Shown: one piece after another, positions 44,682 through 56,321 of the stretch | Layout of the letters: the number at the start of each line of letters is the position of its first letter | How positions within the stretch are numbered: position 1 is the first letter of the stretch | NCBI GenBank assembly: GCA_001647635.1 | Contig: CP014761.1 | Coordinates: forward strand, 3,410,001-3,474,000 | Origin: Leifsonia xyli | GTDB taxonomy: Bacteria; Actinomycetota; Actinomycetes; Actinomycetales; Microbacteriaceae | Reading direction: 5' to 3' | Length of the DNA stretch: 64,000 nucleotides | Made by a program: the position numbers and the translations under genes | The notes under the pieces: model-generated | The model's database searches: none | The model's input: the letters and a program-made list of their open reading frames with translations, nothing else | Told to the model about the DNA's origin: nothing

Positions 44682-45494
44682 CTGTTAGCTAACGCTGTGA
44701 ACCTGCTGGTCCAGGCCGCAAGCTCCGATGATGGAAGCTTCCAGGGTCCCTCGATCAACGAGTTCTTCCCCCCGACCCTGTTCACCATCGGTGGCCTCGA
44801 GTTCAACCGCATCATCGTCGTGCGCCTCCTGGCGACGATCGCGCTCCTCCTGATCTTCTGGCTCGGCACGCGCCGCATGAAGCTCATCCCGGGCCGCTTC
44901 CAGTCGGTCGTCGAGATGGGCCTCGACTTCGTCCGCGTCAACATCGCGGAAGACCTGCTGGGCAAGAAGGACGGCCGCCGGTTCCTGCCGCTGCTGACCA
45001 CGATCTTCTTCATGATCCTGTTCTTCAACCTGACAGGCATCATCCCGTTCCTCAACATCGCGGGAACCTCCGTGATCGCGGTCCCGCTGCTGCTGGCGAT
45101 CGTCGCGTACATCGCGTTCATCTACGCGGGCATCAAGAAGAGCCCGAAGAACTTCTTCAAGAACTCGCTCTTCCCGCCCGGCGTGCCGTGGCCGCTGTAC
45201 ATCATCGTGACACCGATCGAGTTCGTCTCGACCTTCATCCTGCGTCCGATCACGCTGACCCTCCGACTGCTGATGAACATGGTCGTCGGGCACCTCCTGC
45301 TGGTGCTCTTCTTCACCGCGACGACGTTCTTCTTCTTCCAGGCCGGCGGCCTGTGGGCGCTGTTCGGCATCGGCACCTTCGCCTTCGGGTTCGTCTTCAC
45401 GCTCTTCGAGATCCTGGTCGCAGTCCTGCAGGCCTACGTCTTCGCACTGCTCACCGCTGTCTACATCCAGCTGGCAGTCGCCGAGGAACACTAA
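44682..45494 (+). CDS. atpB: ATP synthase F0 subunit a
   Basis: This membrane subunit forms the proton half-channels. The essential Arg lies in LRPITLTLRLLMNMVVGH. From the GTG at 44697 the protein has 265 residues, but AGGAGA at 44671-44676 is 20 bases from that codon. A CTG at 44682, in frame and 5 bases from the ribosome binding site, would give 270 residues (MLANAVNLLVQ). I use the CTG as the more likely start, with the GTG as the conservative alternative. It is the first gene of atpBEFHAGDC. Confidence 0.85.
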   Translation: MLANAVNLLVQAASSDDGSFQGPSINEFFPPTLFTIGGLEFNRIIVVRLLATIALLLIFWLGTRRMKLIPGRFQSVVEMGLDFVRVNIAEDLLGKKDGRRFLPLLTTIFFMILFFNLTGIIPFLNIAGTSVIAVPLLLAIVAYIAFIYAGIKKSPKNFFKNSLFPPGVPWPLYIIVTPIEFVSTFILRPITLTLRLLMNMVVGHLLLVLFFTATTFFFFQAGGLWALFGIGTFAFGFVFTLFEILVAVLQAYVFALLTAVYIQLAVAEEH

Positions 45495-45767
<273 letters not shown>

Positions 45768-45799
45768 GTCCTCTTTTCTCACTCAGTAAAGGAGGAACC

Positions 45800-46357
45800 A
45801 TGCTCAAAGGTGTGGTGATCGCCGCCGAGGAGGCGCAGCACAATCCACTCATCCCCGAGTGGCCCGACATCATCGGTGCGCTGATCTGCTTCATCATCAT
45901 CCTGTTCTTCTTCTGGAAGCTCGTGCTTCCGCGCATGAAGAAGCTGCTGGATGAGCGCGCCGAAGCGATCGAGGGCAACATCGAGAAGGCCGACGAAGCA
46001 CAGCGCAAGGCCGAGGCCCTGCTGGAGGAGTACACCGCCCAGCTCGCCGAGGCACGCGCTGAGGCCGGCAAGATTCGCGAGACTGCGCGCGCTGACGGTC
46101 AGAAGATCGTCGCCGAGGCCCGCGAGACCGCGACGGCCGAGGCCGCCCGCGTGACCGCACAGGCCCAGGCGCAGCTCGAGGCGGAGCGCCAGACGGCGCT
46201 CGTGCAGCTGCGCGGCGAGGTCGGCTCGCTCGCGATCGACCTCGCGTCGACCGTCGTGCGCGAGTCGCTCGACGAGGACAAGCGCGCTCAGGCGATCGTG
46301 GACCGCTTCCTGGCGGACCTCGAGGCCGACGAGCAGAAGGCAGGATCGGGCAACTGA
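45800..46357 (+). CDS. atpF: ATP synthase F0 subunit b
   Basis: This 185-residue stator subunit has one N-terminal membrane helix (IIGALICFIIILFFFWKLVLP) and a long Ala/Glu/Arg-rich coiled coil that reaches up to F1. The ribosome binding site AAAGGAGGAA is strong. Its stop overlaps the atpH start (TGATG). Confidence 0.96.
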   Translation: MLKGVVIAAEEAQHNPLIPEWPDIIGALICFIIILFFFWKLVLPRMKKLLDERAEAIEGNIEKADEAQRKAEALLEEYTAQLAEARAEAGKIRETARADGQKIVAEARETATAEAARVTAQAQAQLEAERQTALVQLRGEVGSLAIDLASTVVRESLDEDKRAQAIVDRFLADLEADEQKAGSGN

Positions 46358-47148
46358 TGGGAAGCGCCACCAGAGAAGCATTGGCCCGGTCCGTGTCGGC
46401 TCTCGCCGACCTGGGATCCAAGGCCGATCTGGCGACGGCCGAGGACCTGTTCGCCGCAGGACGAGTCGTCGCCGACTCCGCCCAGCTCCGAGCGGTCCTC
46501 AGCGACCCCACGGCCGACGCGACGGGCAAGGCGGCGCTCGTGAAGCGCGTCTTCGCCTCGCTGTCGGAGCCGGCTGTCACGCTGCTCGGCGTCGTCGTCG
46601 CGCAGCGCTGGTCGTCGCACGACGACCTCCTCGCGGCCATCGAAGAGCTGGGGATCCGGGCGATCGCCGCCTCGGCGCCGCGGAACGTCGATGTCGTGGC
46701 GGAGCTGTTCACCTTCGGAGGCGCCGTGACCTCCGACGCGCAGCTCGAGCTCGCGCTCCGCAGCAAGCTGGCCGACAGCGACGCCAAGGTCGCCCTGGTC
46801 GAGCGTCTGCTGGGCGGACGGGCGTCGAAGGAGACCCTCGCCGTCGTGCGGCAGCTCGTCGAGCAGCCCCGCGGCCGCAGCATCCGGGAGTCGCTCCGTT
46901 CGGCCGCGCGCATCGTCGCGGCCCAGGAGGGGCTGACCATCGCGACGGTCTACGCCGCGTCCCCGCTTCCCGAGGCCCAGGCCGAGCGCCTGCGCTCGGT
47001 GCTCAGCGCCACCTATGGCGACCTGAAGATCAACCAGGTCGTCGACCCCTCGATCATCGGCGGATTGCGCGTACAGATCGGTGACGACGTCATCGACGGA
47101 AGCATCGCATCGCGTCTGGCCGAACTCCGGCTTCAGCTGGCGGGCTGA
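46357..47148 (+). CDS. atpH: ATP synthase F1 subunit delta
   Basis: This 263-residue subunit joins the stator to F1. The C-terminal half ([30 protein letters not shown] and [26 protein letters not shown]) is the typical delta domain. It is longer than the E. coli protein by about 85 residues, as in other actinobacteria. The ATG shares a base with the atpF stop. Confidence 0.95.
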   Translation: MGSATREALARSVSALADLGSKADLATAEDLFAAGRVVADSAQLRAVLSDPTADATGKAALVKRVFASLSEPAVTLLGVVVAQRWSSHDDLLAAIEELGIRAIAASAPRNVDVVAELFTFGGAVTSDAQLELALRSKLADSDAKVALVERLLGGRASKETLAVVRQLVEQPRGRSIRESLRSAARIVAAQEGLTIATVYAASPLPEAQAERLRSVLSATYGDLKINQVVDPSIIGGLRVQIGDDVIDGSIASRLAELRLQLAG

Positions 47149-47170
47149 CCGCCTCAAGATAGGAATCACA

Positions 47171-48808
47171 ATGGCAGACATCCAGATCAGCCCCGACGAG
47201 ATCCGCGACGCGCTCAAGGACTTCGTCAACAGCTACGAGCCCACCGGCGCCGAGGCGACCGAGATCGGCCACGTCCTGGACGCCTCCGACGGCATCGCGC
47301 ACGTCGAGGGCCTCCCGAGCGTCATGGCGAACGAGCTCATCCGCTTCTCGGACGGCACGCTCGGCCTCGCGCAGAACCTCGATGAGAACGAGGTCGGCGT
47401 CGTCGTCCTCGGCGAGTTCGACGACATCGTCGAGGGCATGGAGGTGACCCGCACCGGCGAGGTCCTCTCCGTCCCGGTCGGCGACGGCTACCTCGGCCGC
47501 GTCGTGGACCCGCTGGGCAACCCGATCGACGGCCTCGGCGAGATCGCCAGCGAGGGCCGCCGCGAGCTCGAGCTCCAGGCCCCCGGCGTCATGCAGCGCA
47601 AGTCGGTGCACGAGCCGCTCCAGACCGGCATCAAGGCGATTGACGCCATGATCCCCGTCGGCCGCGGCCAGCGCCAGCTCATCATCGGCGACCGCCAGAC
47701 CGGTAAGACGGCCATCGCGATCGACACGATCATCAACCAGAAGGCCAACTGGGAGTCGGGCGACGAGAACAAGCAGGTCCGCTGCATCTACGTCGCGATC
47801 GGCCAGAAGGGCTCGACCATCGCCTCGGTGAAGGGCGCGCTCGAGGACGCCGGCGCGATGGAGTACACCACCATCGTCGCCGCCCCGGCCTCCGACCCGG
47901 CCGGCTTCAAGTACCTCGCCCCCTACACCGGCTCCGCCATCGGCCAGCACTGGATGTACGGCGGCAAGCACGTCCTCATCGTCTTCGACGACCTGTCCAA
48001 GCAGGCCGAGGCGTACCGCGCCGTGTCGCTCCTCCTCCGCCGTCCGCCGGGACGCGAGGCCTACCCGGGCGACGTCTTCTACCTGCACTCCCGCCTGCTG
48101 GAGCGCTGCGCCAAGCTCTCCGACGAGCTGGGCGCCGGGTCGATGACCGGTCTGCCGATCATCGAGACCAAGGCGAACGACGTCTCCGCGTACATCCCGA
48201 CCAACGTGATCTCGATCACCGACGGCCAGATCTTCCTCCAGTCCGACCTCTTCAACGCCAACCAGCGTCCCGCTGTCGACGTCGGCATCTCGGTCTCCCG
48301 AGTCGGCGGCGACGCGCAGGTGAAGTCGATCAAGAAGGTCTCCGGCACCCTCAAGCTCGAGCTCGCGCAGTACCGCTCCCTCGAGGCGTTCGCGATGTTC
48401 GCGTCCGACCTCGACGCGGCCAGCCGTCGTCAGCTCGCCCGTGGCGCGCGCCTCACCGAGCTGCTCAAGCAGCCGCAGTACTCGCCGTACCCGGTGGAGG
48501 AGCAGGTCGTCTCGATCTGGGCCGGCACCAACGGCAAGCTCGACGAGGTCGCGGTGGAGGACGTCCTGCGCTTCGAGTCGGAGCTCCTGGACCACCTGCG
48601 CCGCAACACCGACATCCTCACGACGCTGCGCGAGACCAACGTCCTCGACGACGACACGGTCGCGAAGCTCGACTCCGAGGTGGACGCGTTCAAGCTCGAG
48701 TTCCAGACCGGCGAGGGCAAGCCGCTGGCCTCGGTCGGACGCGAGGAGTTCGAGGCCATCGACGAGGGCGACGTCGACCAGGAGCGCATCGTCAAGGCCA
48801 AGCGCTGA
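47171..48808 (+). CDS. atpA: ATP synthase F1 subunit alpha
   Basis: This 545-residue non-catalytic nucleotide-binding subunit has the P-loop GDRQTGKTA and the signature [14 protein letters not shown]. The start is ATG at 47171 with AGGAAT upstream, 22 bases after atpH. Together with beta it forms the F1 hexamer. Confidence 0.98.
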   Translation: MADIQISPDEIRDALKDFVNSYEPTGAEATEIGHVLDASDGIAHVEGLPSVMANELIRFSDGTLGLAQNLDENEVGVVVLGEFDDIVEGMEVTRTGEVLSVPVGDGYLGRVVDPLGNPIDGLGEIASEGRRELELQAPGVMQRKSVHEPLQTGIKAIDAMIPVGRGQRQLIIGDRQTGKTAIAIDTIINQKANWESGDENKQVRCIYVAIGQKGSTIASVKGALEDAGAMEYTTIVAAPASDPAGFKYLAPYTGSAIGQHWMYGGKHVLIVFDDLSKQAEAYRAVSLLLRRPPGREAYPGDVFYLHSRLLERCAKLSDELGAGSMTGLPIIETKANDVSAYIPTNVISITDGQIFLQSDLFNANQRPAVDVGISVSRVGGDAQVKSIKKVSGTLKLELAQYRSLEAFAMFASDLDAASRRQLARGARLTELLKQPQYSPYPVEEQVVSIWAGTNGKLDEVAVEDVLRFESELLDHLRRNTDILTTLRETNVLDDDTVAKLDSEVDAFKLEFQTGEGKPLASVGREEFEAIDEGDVDQERIVKAKR

Positions 48809-48843
48809 GCGCGGCCGGACGATACTAGGTACTTAGGAGACAC

Positions 48844-51229
<2,386 letters not shown>

Positions 51230-51231
51230 TC

Positions 51232-51492
51232 ATGGCTGTCCTCAACGTGAGCGTCGTCGCCGCCGACCACGAGGTGTGGTCGGGCGAGGCGAGCATGGTC
51301 GTCGCACGGACCGTGGAGGGGCAGATCGGTATCCTGCCCGGCCACGAGCCGCTGCTCGCCATCCTCGCCGAGGGCGAGGTGCGCGTCACCCTGAACGGGG
51401 GAGAGTCGGTCACGGCGAACGCCGATGACGGCTTCCTCTCCGTCGAGAACAACACGGTCACGATCGTGGCCCGTCAGGCCGAGCTGGTCTGA
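51232..51492 (+). CDS. atpC: ATP synthase F1 subunit epsilon
   Basis: This 86-residue subunit holds only the N-terminal beta-sandwich (LNVSVVAADHEVWSGEASMVV and GQIGILPGHEPLLAIL) and lacks the C-terminal two-helix inhibitory hairpin of the E. coli protein, a shortening frequent in actinobacteria. The ATG at 51232 is preferred. It is the last gene of the atp operon. Confidence 0.95.
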   Translation: MAVLNVSVVAADHEVWSGEASMVVARTVEGQIGILPGHEPLLAILAEGEVRVTLNGGESVTANADDGFLSVENNTVTIVARQAELV

Positions 51493-51493
51493 C

Positions 51494-52051
51494 ATGGCTG
51501 AACCGGGAGCCCCGCTGGAGCGCCAGTTCGGAGACGTCCGCGTCCCGATGCTGGTGGCGATGGCGGGGCTTCCCGGTTCCGGCAAGTCCACCATCGCGGA
51601 GATCCTGGCCGGCCGCCTCGGCGCCACGGTGATCTCGGTGGACCCGATCGAGGCCTCGATCCTCCGCGCGGGGATCGAGTCGGACCAGCCGACCGGGCTC
51701 GCTGCCTATCTCGTCGCCGAGACGATGGCGGAGCAGGTGCTGCTCTCCGGCCACTCGGTCGTCGTGGACGCCGTCAACGCGGTGGAGCCGGCGCGCTTGC
51801 AGTGGCGCGACCTGGCGGAGCGGTGCGATGTGAAGCTCCGGGTCGTCGAGACGGTGTGCTCCGACCCCGAGCTGCACGAGGAGCGGTTGTCCAAGCGCTC
51901 GCCATTGGTCGCGGCGTACGCCGTCGAGCAGAGCACCGACGAGTACGACGAGTGGAGGGGCGCCTGCGGCTCCCTCCCGCGCGTCACCCTCGACACTTCC
52001 CTCCCGCTGGGCGAGAACGTGGAAGCCGCCCTGGACTTCGTGGCTGGCTGA
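51494..52051 (+). CDS. AAA/zeta-toxin-like P-loop kinase or ATPase
   Basis: This 185-residue protein has the Walker A GLPGSGKST at residues 26-34 and an Asp in VISVDPIEA as in small kinases of the AAA_33 group. The segment VVVDAVNAVEPAR is a typical Walker B for these proteins, and ERLSKRSP may hold the lid Arg. It probably phosphorylates a small molecule or nucleoside; the substrate is unknown. It begins one base after atpC stops and is followed by yaaA after one base, so it may be transcribed with the atp operon. Confidence 0.8.
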   Translation: MAEPGAPLERQFGDVRVPMLVAMAGLPGSGKSTIAEILAGRLGATVISVDPIEASILRAGIESDQPTGLAAYLVAETMAEQVLLSGHSVVVDAVNAVEPARLQWRDLAERCDVKLRVVETVCSDPELHEERLSKRSPLVAAYAVEQSTDEYDEWRGACGSLPRVTLDTSLPLGENVEAALDFVAG

Positions 52052-52052
52052 G

Positions 52053-52862
52053 GTGCTGATCCTGCTTCCGCCCTCGGAGACCAAGAGGGACGGGGGAGCG
52101 GGGTCGCCGCTCGCCCTCGAGCGCCTGCGCTTCCCTGTGCTGAACCCGGTCCGCCGTGATGTGCTGGACGCGCTGGCGGAGCTGTCAGCGGACCACGACG
52201 CGTCGGTGAAAGCCCTCAAACTCGGCCCCAAGCAGGCCGGCGAGGTGGAGCGGAACCGGGCCGTCCCGAGCGCGCCGACATTGCGCGCGCTCGAGCGGTA
52301 TACCGGCGTGCTCTACGACGCGCTGGATGCAGGCTCGCTGAGCGACGCCGAGTGGGAGGTCGCGGCGGAGTCGGTGGCGGTGCAGTCGGCGCTGCTCGGT
52401 CTCGTGGGGGCCGCGGATCCCATCCCGGCGTACCGGCTGTCGTTCGACTCGCGACTCGGGACGAAGCGCGGCGCGGCCTCGCTGAAGAAGCGCTGGGCCG
52501 CCGCCGGTGCCGCTGCACTGGCCGAGCGCGACGGCCTCCTGCTCGATCTGCGGTCGGAGGGGTATGCGGCGCTGGCGCCGCTGCCGGAGCGCGACGGCGC
52601 CCACTACGTCCGCGTGCTGGCTCGCGGGGACGACGGCCAGGTGCGCGCGCTGAACCACTTCAACAAGCAGGCCAAGGGGCTGCTGACCCGGGCCCTCATC
52701 GAGGCGGGAGCGGGTTTCGGCTCCACCGGCGAGCTGCTCGACTGGGCCGCGGCGGAGGGTTACGAACTGCGGCTCGCGGACGACGGATCCGGCGATCTGC
52801 TGCTTGTCGTGCCCGAGGTGAGGGGCGTTCCCGGGCGTCTCATGGCGGCCCTCCGAGCCTGA
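52053..52862 (+). CDS. yaaA: YaaA family (UPF0246) peroxide stress protein
   Basis: This 269-residue protein matches the YaaA/DUF328 family by its opening LILLPPSETKR and the later RLSFDSRLGTKRGAASLKKRW and NHFNKQAKGLLTRAL. In E. coli YaaA lowers free iron and limits DNA damage under peroxide stress. The start is GTG at 52053. It is the end of the atp-linked cluster. Confidence 0.88.
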   Translation: MLILLPPSETKRDGGAGSPLALERLRFPVLNPVRRDVLDALAELSADHDASVKALKLGPKQAGEVERNRAVPSAPTLRALERYTGVLYDALDAGSLSDAEWEVAAESVAVQSALLGLVGAADPIPAYRLSFDSRLGTKRGAASLKKRWAAAGAAALAERDGLLLDLRSEGYAALAPLPERDGAHYVRVLARGDDGQVRALNHFNKQAKGLLTRALIEAGAGFGSTGELLDWAAAEGYELRLADDGSGDLLLVVPEVRGVPGRLMAALRA

Positions 52863-53156
52863 TCGGAAACCCTGCGACTCACCTCGAATTCACAGTGGTG
52901 CAGTACTGAAAAGTGAGATAAGCTCACGACCAAGAGAGAGGATCACTGATCCGAGGCGTAGGCGCGCACGTGTGCAGACCTTACGACCTCAACAAGTCGG
53001 GCCGATGTGCGGAGGCCGACGCGTCATCCCCATGCGTCGTTTTCCTGTCGGAGTGTGAGGCACCAAGAATCCGCCTGCGGTCGGGCACGAGCGGTATCGC
53101 CCTCACCAGCGAGAATCCGGCGGTGGAGTCCTCCGCCGTCGGCCCGACTCTCTCGG
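52863..53156. other. Intergenic stretch with no confident gene
   Basis: These 294 bases lie between the convergent yaaA and tag genes. They are visibly lower in GC at the left side. Small inverted repeats occur (GTGAG-ATAAG-CTCAC at about 52912-52926; GGATC-ACT-GATCC at 52942-52954; GGCGG...CCGCC near 53118-53138). A GTG frame of 82 codons from 52970 has no family character and runs into tag antisense. It could hold terminators or a small RNA, but none is proved. Confidence 0.4.
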
Positions 53157-53807
53157 TTACTCGCTCGCGCGGAAGCACCCTTCGAAGTGGTCGTCGACCA
53201 TCCCAGTGGACTGCATGAGCGCATACATGGTGGTCGGTCCGACGAAGCGGAAGCCCCGCCGCCGGAGCTCCTTGCTCATCGCCGTGGACTCCGGCGTGAC
53301 CGCGGGGATCTCGCCCCACGACGTCGGCCGCCGACCCTCACGCGGCTCGGGCGCGAAGGACCACATCAGCTCCTCCAGCGGAAGATCGAGCGCGAGCACC
53401 GCCCGGGCATTGGCGATGGTCGCCTCGATCTTGCCCCGGTGCCGGATGATGCGCGCATCCTGCAGCAGCCGCTCGACGTCGGACTCGCTCATGGCGGCGA
53501 CCCTCTCGGGCTCGAAGTTCAGGAAGTCCTCGCGGAACGCCGGACGCCGGCGCAGAATGGTGATCCACGAGAGACCGGCCTGGAACCCCTCGAGGCACAG
53601 CTTCTCGTAGAGGGCGCGCGGATCGTGCTGCGGGCGCCCCCACTCCTCGTCGTGGTAACGCTGGTACTCCGGGTCGCTCGCCGCCCAGGAGCAGCGCGCG
53701 AGACCGTCGTCACCGACCACGACGGCGGCGCGCTGCGGCGCCTCCGTGGCCGTGGCGGCAGTGGCAGGGGCGGCGGGGGAGGCGGCTTCGTCGGTCGATG
53801 CGCTCAT
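53157..53807 (-). CDS. tag: DNA-3-methyladenine glycosylase I
   Basis: This 216-residue base-excision enzyme removes 3-methyladenine from DNA. After a 35-residue Ala/Thr-rich N terminus come RCSWAASDPEYQRYHDEEWGRP, the catalytic-region LCLEGFQAGLSWITILRRR, and the C-terminal STGMVDDHFEGCF with the zinc His and Cys. Together with RCSW these supply the Tag zinc snap. The ATG at 53807 overlaps the ogt stop, so the two repair genes are one operon. Confidence 0.93.
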   Translation of the reverse strand: MSASTDEAASPAAPATAATATEAPQRAAVVVGDDGLARCSWAASDPEYQRYHDEEWGRPQHDPRALYEKLCLEGFQAGLSWITILRRRPAFREDFLNFEPERVAAMSESDVERLLQDARIIRHRGKIEATIANARAVLALDLPLEELMWSFAPEPREGRRPTSWGEIPAVTPESTAMSKELRRRGFRFVGPTTMYALMQSTGMVDDHFEGCFRASE

Positions 53808-54301
53808 GCGGCCAGCAGGATCCCCTCGTGCTCGAGCAGCCAGAGCTTGGTGGGGATGCCGTCGCCTCCGCTGTAACCGGTGACGCGCCCGCTCGAGGAC
53901 AGCACGCGGTGGCAGCCGACGATGATCGGCACCGGGTTGGCGCCGACCGCGCCTCCGATGGCCCGGCCGTAGCCGGCATGGCCGAGCGACGCGCCCAGTT
54001 CGCCGTACGAGACGAAGGTGCCGAACTCGAGCGCGGCGAGCTGCTCCCACACCGCCTGGCGGAACGGCGTCCCCTGCAGTCGCACGGGTACGTCGAAGCT
54101 GCGGCGCGAGCCGTCGAAGTACTCGGCCAGCTGCGCCGCCGCGTCGTCGAGCACGGCCGTGCTGCGTTCGGGGTGCTCCTCGAGCGGCAACCGGCCGGCG
54201 CGCTCGATGGAGAGCGACGTCACGGCGGTGCCGTCGCTGGTGAGTTCGAGCCTCCCGATGGGGCTCGGCGTGCGAAGGAGGTAGGCGAAGGAACTGCTCA
54301 T
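53804..54301 (-). CDS. ogt: Methylated-DNA--protein-cysteine methyltransferase
   Basis: This 165-residue protein removes methyl groups from O6-methylguanine by suicide transfer to its Cys. The helix-turn-helix region is FRQAVWEQLAALEFGTFVSYGEL and the active site is VPIIVGCHRVLSSSG. The residue before CHRV is Gly, where most homologues have Pro. It is the first gene of ogt-tag. A TAGAGT -10 lies 6 bases before the ATG, so the mRNA is probably leaderless. Confidence 0.93.
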   Translation of the reverse strand: MSSSFAYLLRTPSPIGRLELTSDGTAVTSLSIERAGRLPLEEHPERSTAVLDDAAAQLAEYFDGSRRSFDVPVRLQGTPFRQAVWEQLAALEFGTFVSYGELGASLGHAGYGRAIGGAVGANPVPIIVGCHRVLSSSGRVTGYSGGDGIPTKLWLLEHEGILLAA

Positions 54302-54307
54302 GGGTCG

Positions 54308-54313
54308 ACTCTA
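54308..54313 (-). promoter_or_regulatory. Candidate -10 element of a leaderless ogt-tag message
   Basis: TAGAGT (read 54313 to 54308) is followed by six bases and the ogt ATG at 54301. No ribosome binding site is present. Confidence 0.5.
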
Positions 54314-54421
54314 GAGCGCACCGCCGACGCGCACTCGCGAGAATCGGACATGGGGGATAACTCGCGAACATCGCTCCCTGTGGACAGTTTCCGCCCGCCG
54401 ATCCGGTGTCCGTCGCGTGCC

Positions 54422-54427
54422 TAGACT
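54422..54427 (+). promoter_or_regulatory. Candidate -10 element of a leaderless aldo/keto reductase message
   Basis: TAGACT is followed by CGGAGC and the ATG at 54434. The six-base spacing matches ogt and the YCII gene. Confidence 0.5.
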
Positions 54428-54433
54428 CGGAGC

Positions 54434-55402
54434 ATGGCGAACATCGAATACCGCACCCTCGGCCGCTCAGGACTCGTCGTCTCGACCATCGGGCTCGGCT
54501 GCAACAACTTCGGCCGCAAAGACACCCTGACCGAGACGCAGGAGGGCACGGACGCGGTCATCGGCGCCGCGATCGACGCCGGCGTGACGCTGTTCGACAC
54601 CGCCGACATCTACGGCGCCAGGCGGGGCCTCTCGGAGACGCTGATGGGCAACGCGCTTCAGGGCAAGCGCGACCGCATCGTCCTGGCGACCAAGTTCGGC
54701 ATGGACATGGCCGGCGTCAACGGCCCCGACTGGGACGCCCGCGCCTCCCGCCGCTACATCCGCCTGGCGGTCGAGAGCTCGCTCCGCCGGTTGCAGACGG
54801 ACTGGATCGACCTCTACCAGCTGCACCGGCCGGACGGCATCACGCCGATCGAGGAGACGCTGGCGACGCTGGACGACCTCATCCGCGAGGGCAAGATCCG
54901 CTACATCGGCCACTCCAACCTCGCCGGCTGGGAGATCGCGGAGGCGGAGTTCACCGCCGAGCTGAACCGCCACCCGAAGTTCGTCTCGGCCCAGAACGAG
55001 TACAGCCTGCTCGCGCGCGATGCGGAGCGCGAAGTGCTGCCTGCGGTGAACCGCTACGGTCTCGGCTTCCTGCCGTACTTCCCGCTCTACAACGGGCTCT
55101 TCACGGGCAAGTTCACGCGCGAGGGCGGCCCGGCCGACAGCCGCATCATGAACCTGCGCAAGCACCTGCTCGACAACGCGCCGTGGGACCGCATGGACCG
55201 CTTCCAGGCCTTCTGCGACGAGCGCGGCGTGACGATGCTCGAGGCGACGTTCGCCTGGCTGCTGGCGCAGCCGGGGCTGACCAGCGTGATCGCCGGCGCG
55301 ACCAAGCCGGAGCAGATCGTGGCGAACGCCGAGGCGGCGACCGCGTGGACCCCGTCGCCGGAGGACGTCGCCGCGATCTCGCAGATCTTCGCCGTCGACT
55401 GA
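54434..55402 (+). CDS. Aldo/keto reductase
   Basis: This 322-residue NADPH-dependent oxidoreductase has the TIM-barrel motifs FDTADIYGARRGLSE (catalytic Asp and Tyr), the Lys in LATKFGMDMAG, and His in YQLHRPD. The NADP-binding part is near VIAGATKPEQI. It reduces aldehydes or ketones; the substrate is unknown. A pair with the ogt-tag operon is divergent, with 132 bases between. Confidence 0.92.
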   Translation: MANIEYRTLGRSGLVVSTIGLGCNNFGRKDTLTETQEGTDAVIGAAIDAGVTLFDTADIYGARRGLSETLMGNALQGKRDRIVLATKFGMDMAGVNGPDWDARASRRYIRLAVESSLRRLQTDWIDLYQLHRPDGITPIEETLATLDDLIREGKIRYIGHSNLAGWEIAEAEFTAELNRHPKFVSAQNEYSLLARDAEREVLPAVNRYGLGFLPYFPLYNGLFTGKFTREGGPADSRIMNLRKHLLDNAPWDRMDRFQAFCDERGVTMLEATFAWLLAQPGLTSVIAGATKPEQIVANAEAATAWTPSPEDVAAISQIFAVD

Positions 55403-55421
55403 GCGCGGAGAGGCTCGCCGA

Positions 55422-56213
55422 TCACGGCTCCTTCAGCCGCGAGGCGAAGGCGCGGACGCACCAGAAGAGCCCGTAGGCGATCAGCCCGAGGGCGATGAGG
55501 ATGAGCAGGAAGACGCCGAACGGCACCTTCGTCAGCGCCTTGAGGCTCCCGTCGAGGCCGCTGGCCTTGCTCGGGTCGGAGGTGACGGCGCCGAAGACGA
55601 CGAGGCCGCCGACGATGATGAGGGCGATGCCCTTGGCGACGTAGCCGACACGGCCCAGTGTCGTGGTGATGTAGGCCCATCGGTTCGGCGGGAGGCGCAG
55701 GTCCCGCTCGAAGCGGTGAGTCACGCCGTTCACGATGAACACCGCTCCGACGACGGCGATGACCACGCCGATCGCCGCGAGCAGGAAGACGCCGCCCGGC
55801 ATGGCCAGCAGCTTGGCGGAGGTCGACTTCTCGGAGGAGGACGAGTTGCTCCGTCCGCCGAGGGCGATCGAGACCGTGATCACGGCGAGGGCCGCGTAGA
55901 CGACGCACTTCACGACTTCGGTGAGCCTCTGGCCGGCCCCGTGGGCGGTGATGGCCTGCAGGATCTGCCACAGCGACAGGAAGATCAGCCCGACGACCAC
56001 CGCCCAGAGGACGAAGAGACCGCCGGGAACGGCCGCCACGGCCTGGAGCGCACCCGACTGGTCGGCATTGCCGCCAGAGCCGAACGCGACCGCCAGCGCG
56101 ATGATCCCGATCAGGATGTGCAGGATGCCGATGGCGAAGAGCCCCACGCGCGCCAGCACGCGCACGGCGGGCTGACGCTCGACGCGGGCGGCCGCTCGGG
56201 TAGGGGACGTCAT
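55422..56213 (-). CDS. DUF1206 family membrane protein
   Basis: This 263-residue protein has six hydrophobic helices arranged as three repeats of two, beginning VGLFAIGILHILIGIIALAVAF, VVKCVVYAALAVITVSIAL and LGRVGYVAKGIALIIVGGLVVF. The repeated motif near ARVG/VVKCVVYA/GRVGYVAKG is the hallmark of DUF1206. No function is known. It is divergent from nusA, in the place where rimP lies in many bacteria. A TACCGT -10 lies about 6 bases before the ATG. Confidence 0.85.
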   Translation of the reverse strand: MTSPTRAAARVERQPAVRVLARVGLFAIGILHILIGIIALAVAFGSGGNADQSGALQAVAAVPGGLFVLWAVVVGLIFLSLWQILQAITAHGAGQRLTEVVKCVVYAALAVITVSIALGGRSNSSSSEKSTSAKLLAMPGGVFLLAAIGVVIAVVGAVFIVNGVTHRFERDLRLPPNRWAYITTTLGRVGYVAKGIALIIVGGLVVFGAVTSDPSKASGLDGSLKALTKVPFGVFLLILIALGLIAYGLFWCVRAFASRLKEP

Positions 56214-56321
56214 GGTGTGCACGGTACCCGGCTCACACGGCTTCCGGAATCTCGGGTACCCTGGAGGACTGAGTCCGCCGCGCCATCGCGCGGCGGCGAG
56301 ATCTGAATAGAGGAGGCCGGC

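Noticed and set aside
52970..53218. An 82-codon frame between yaaA and tag
   Set aside because: No family character, no ribosome binding site, and its end runs antisense into tag.
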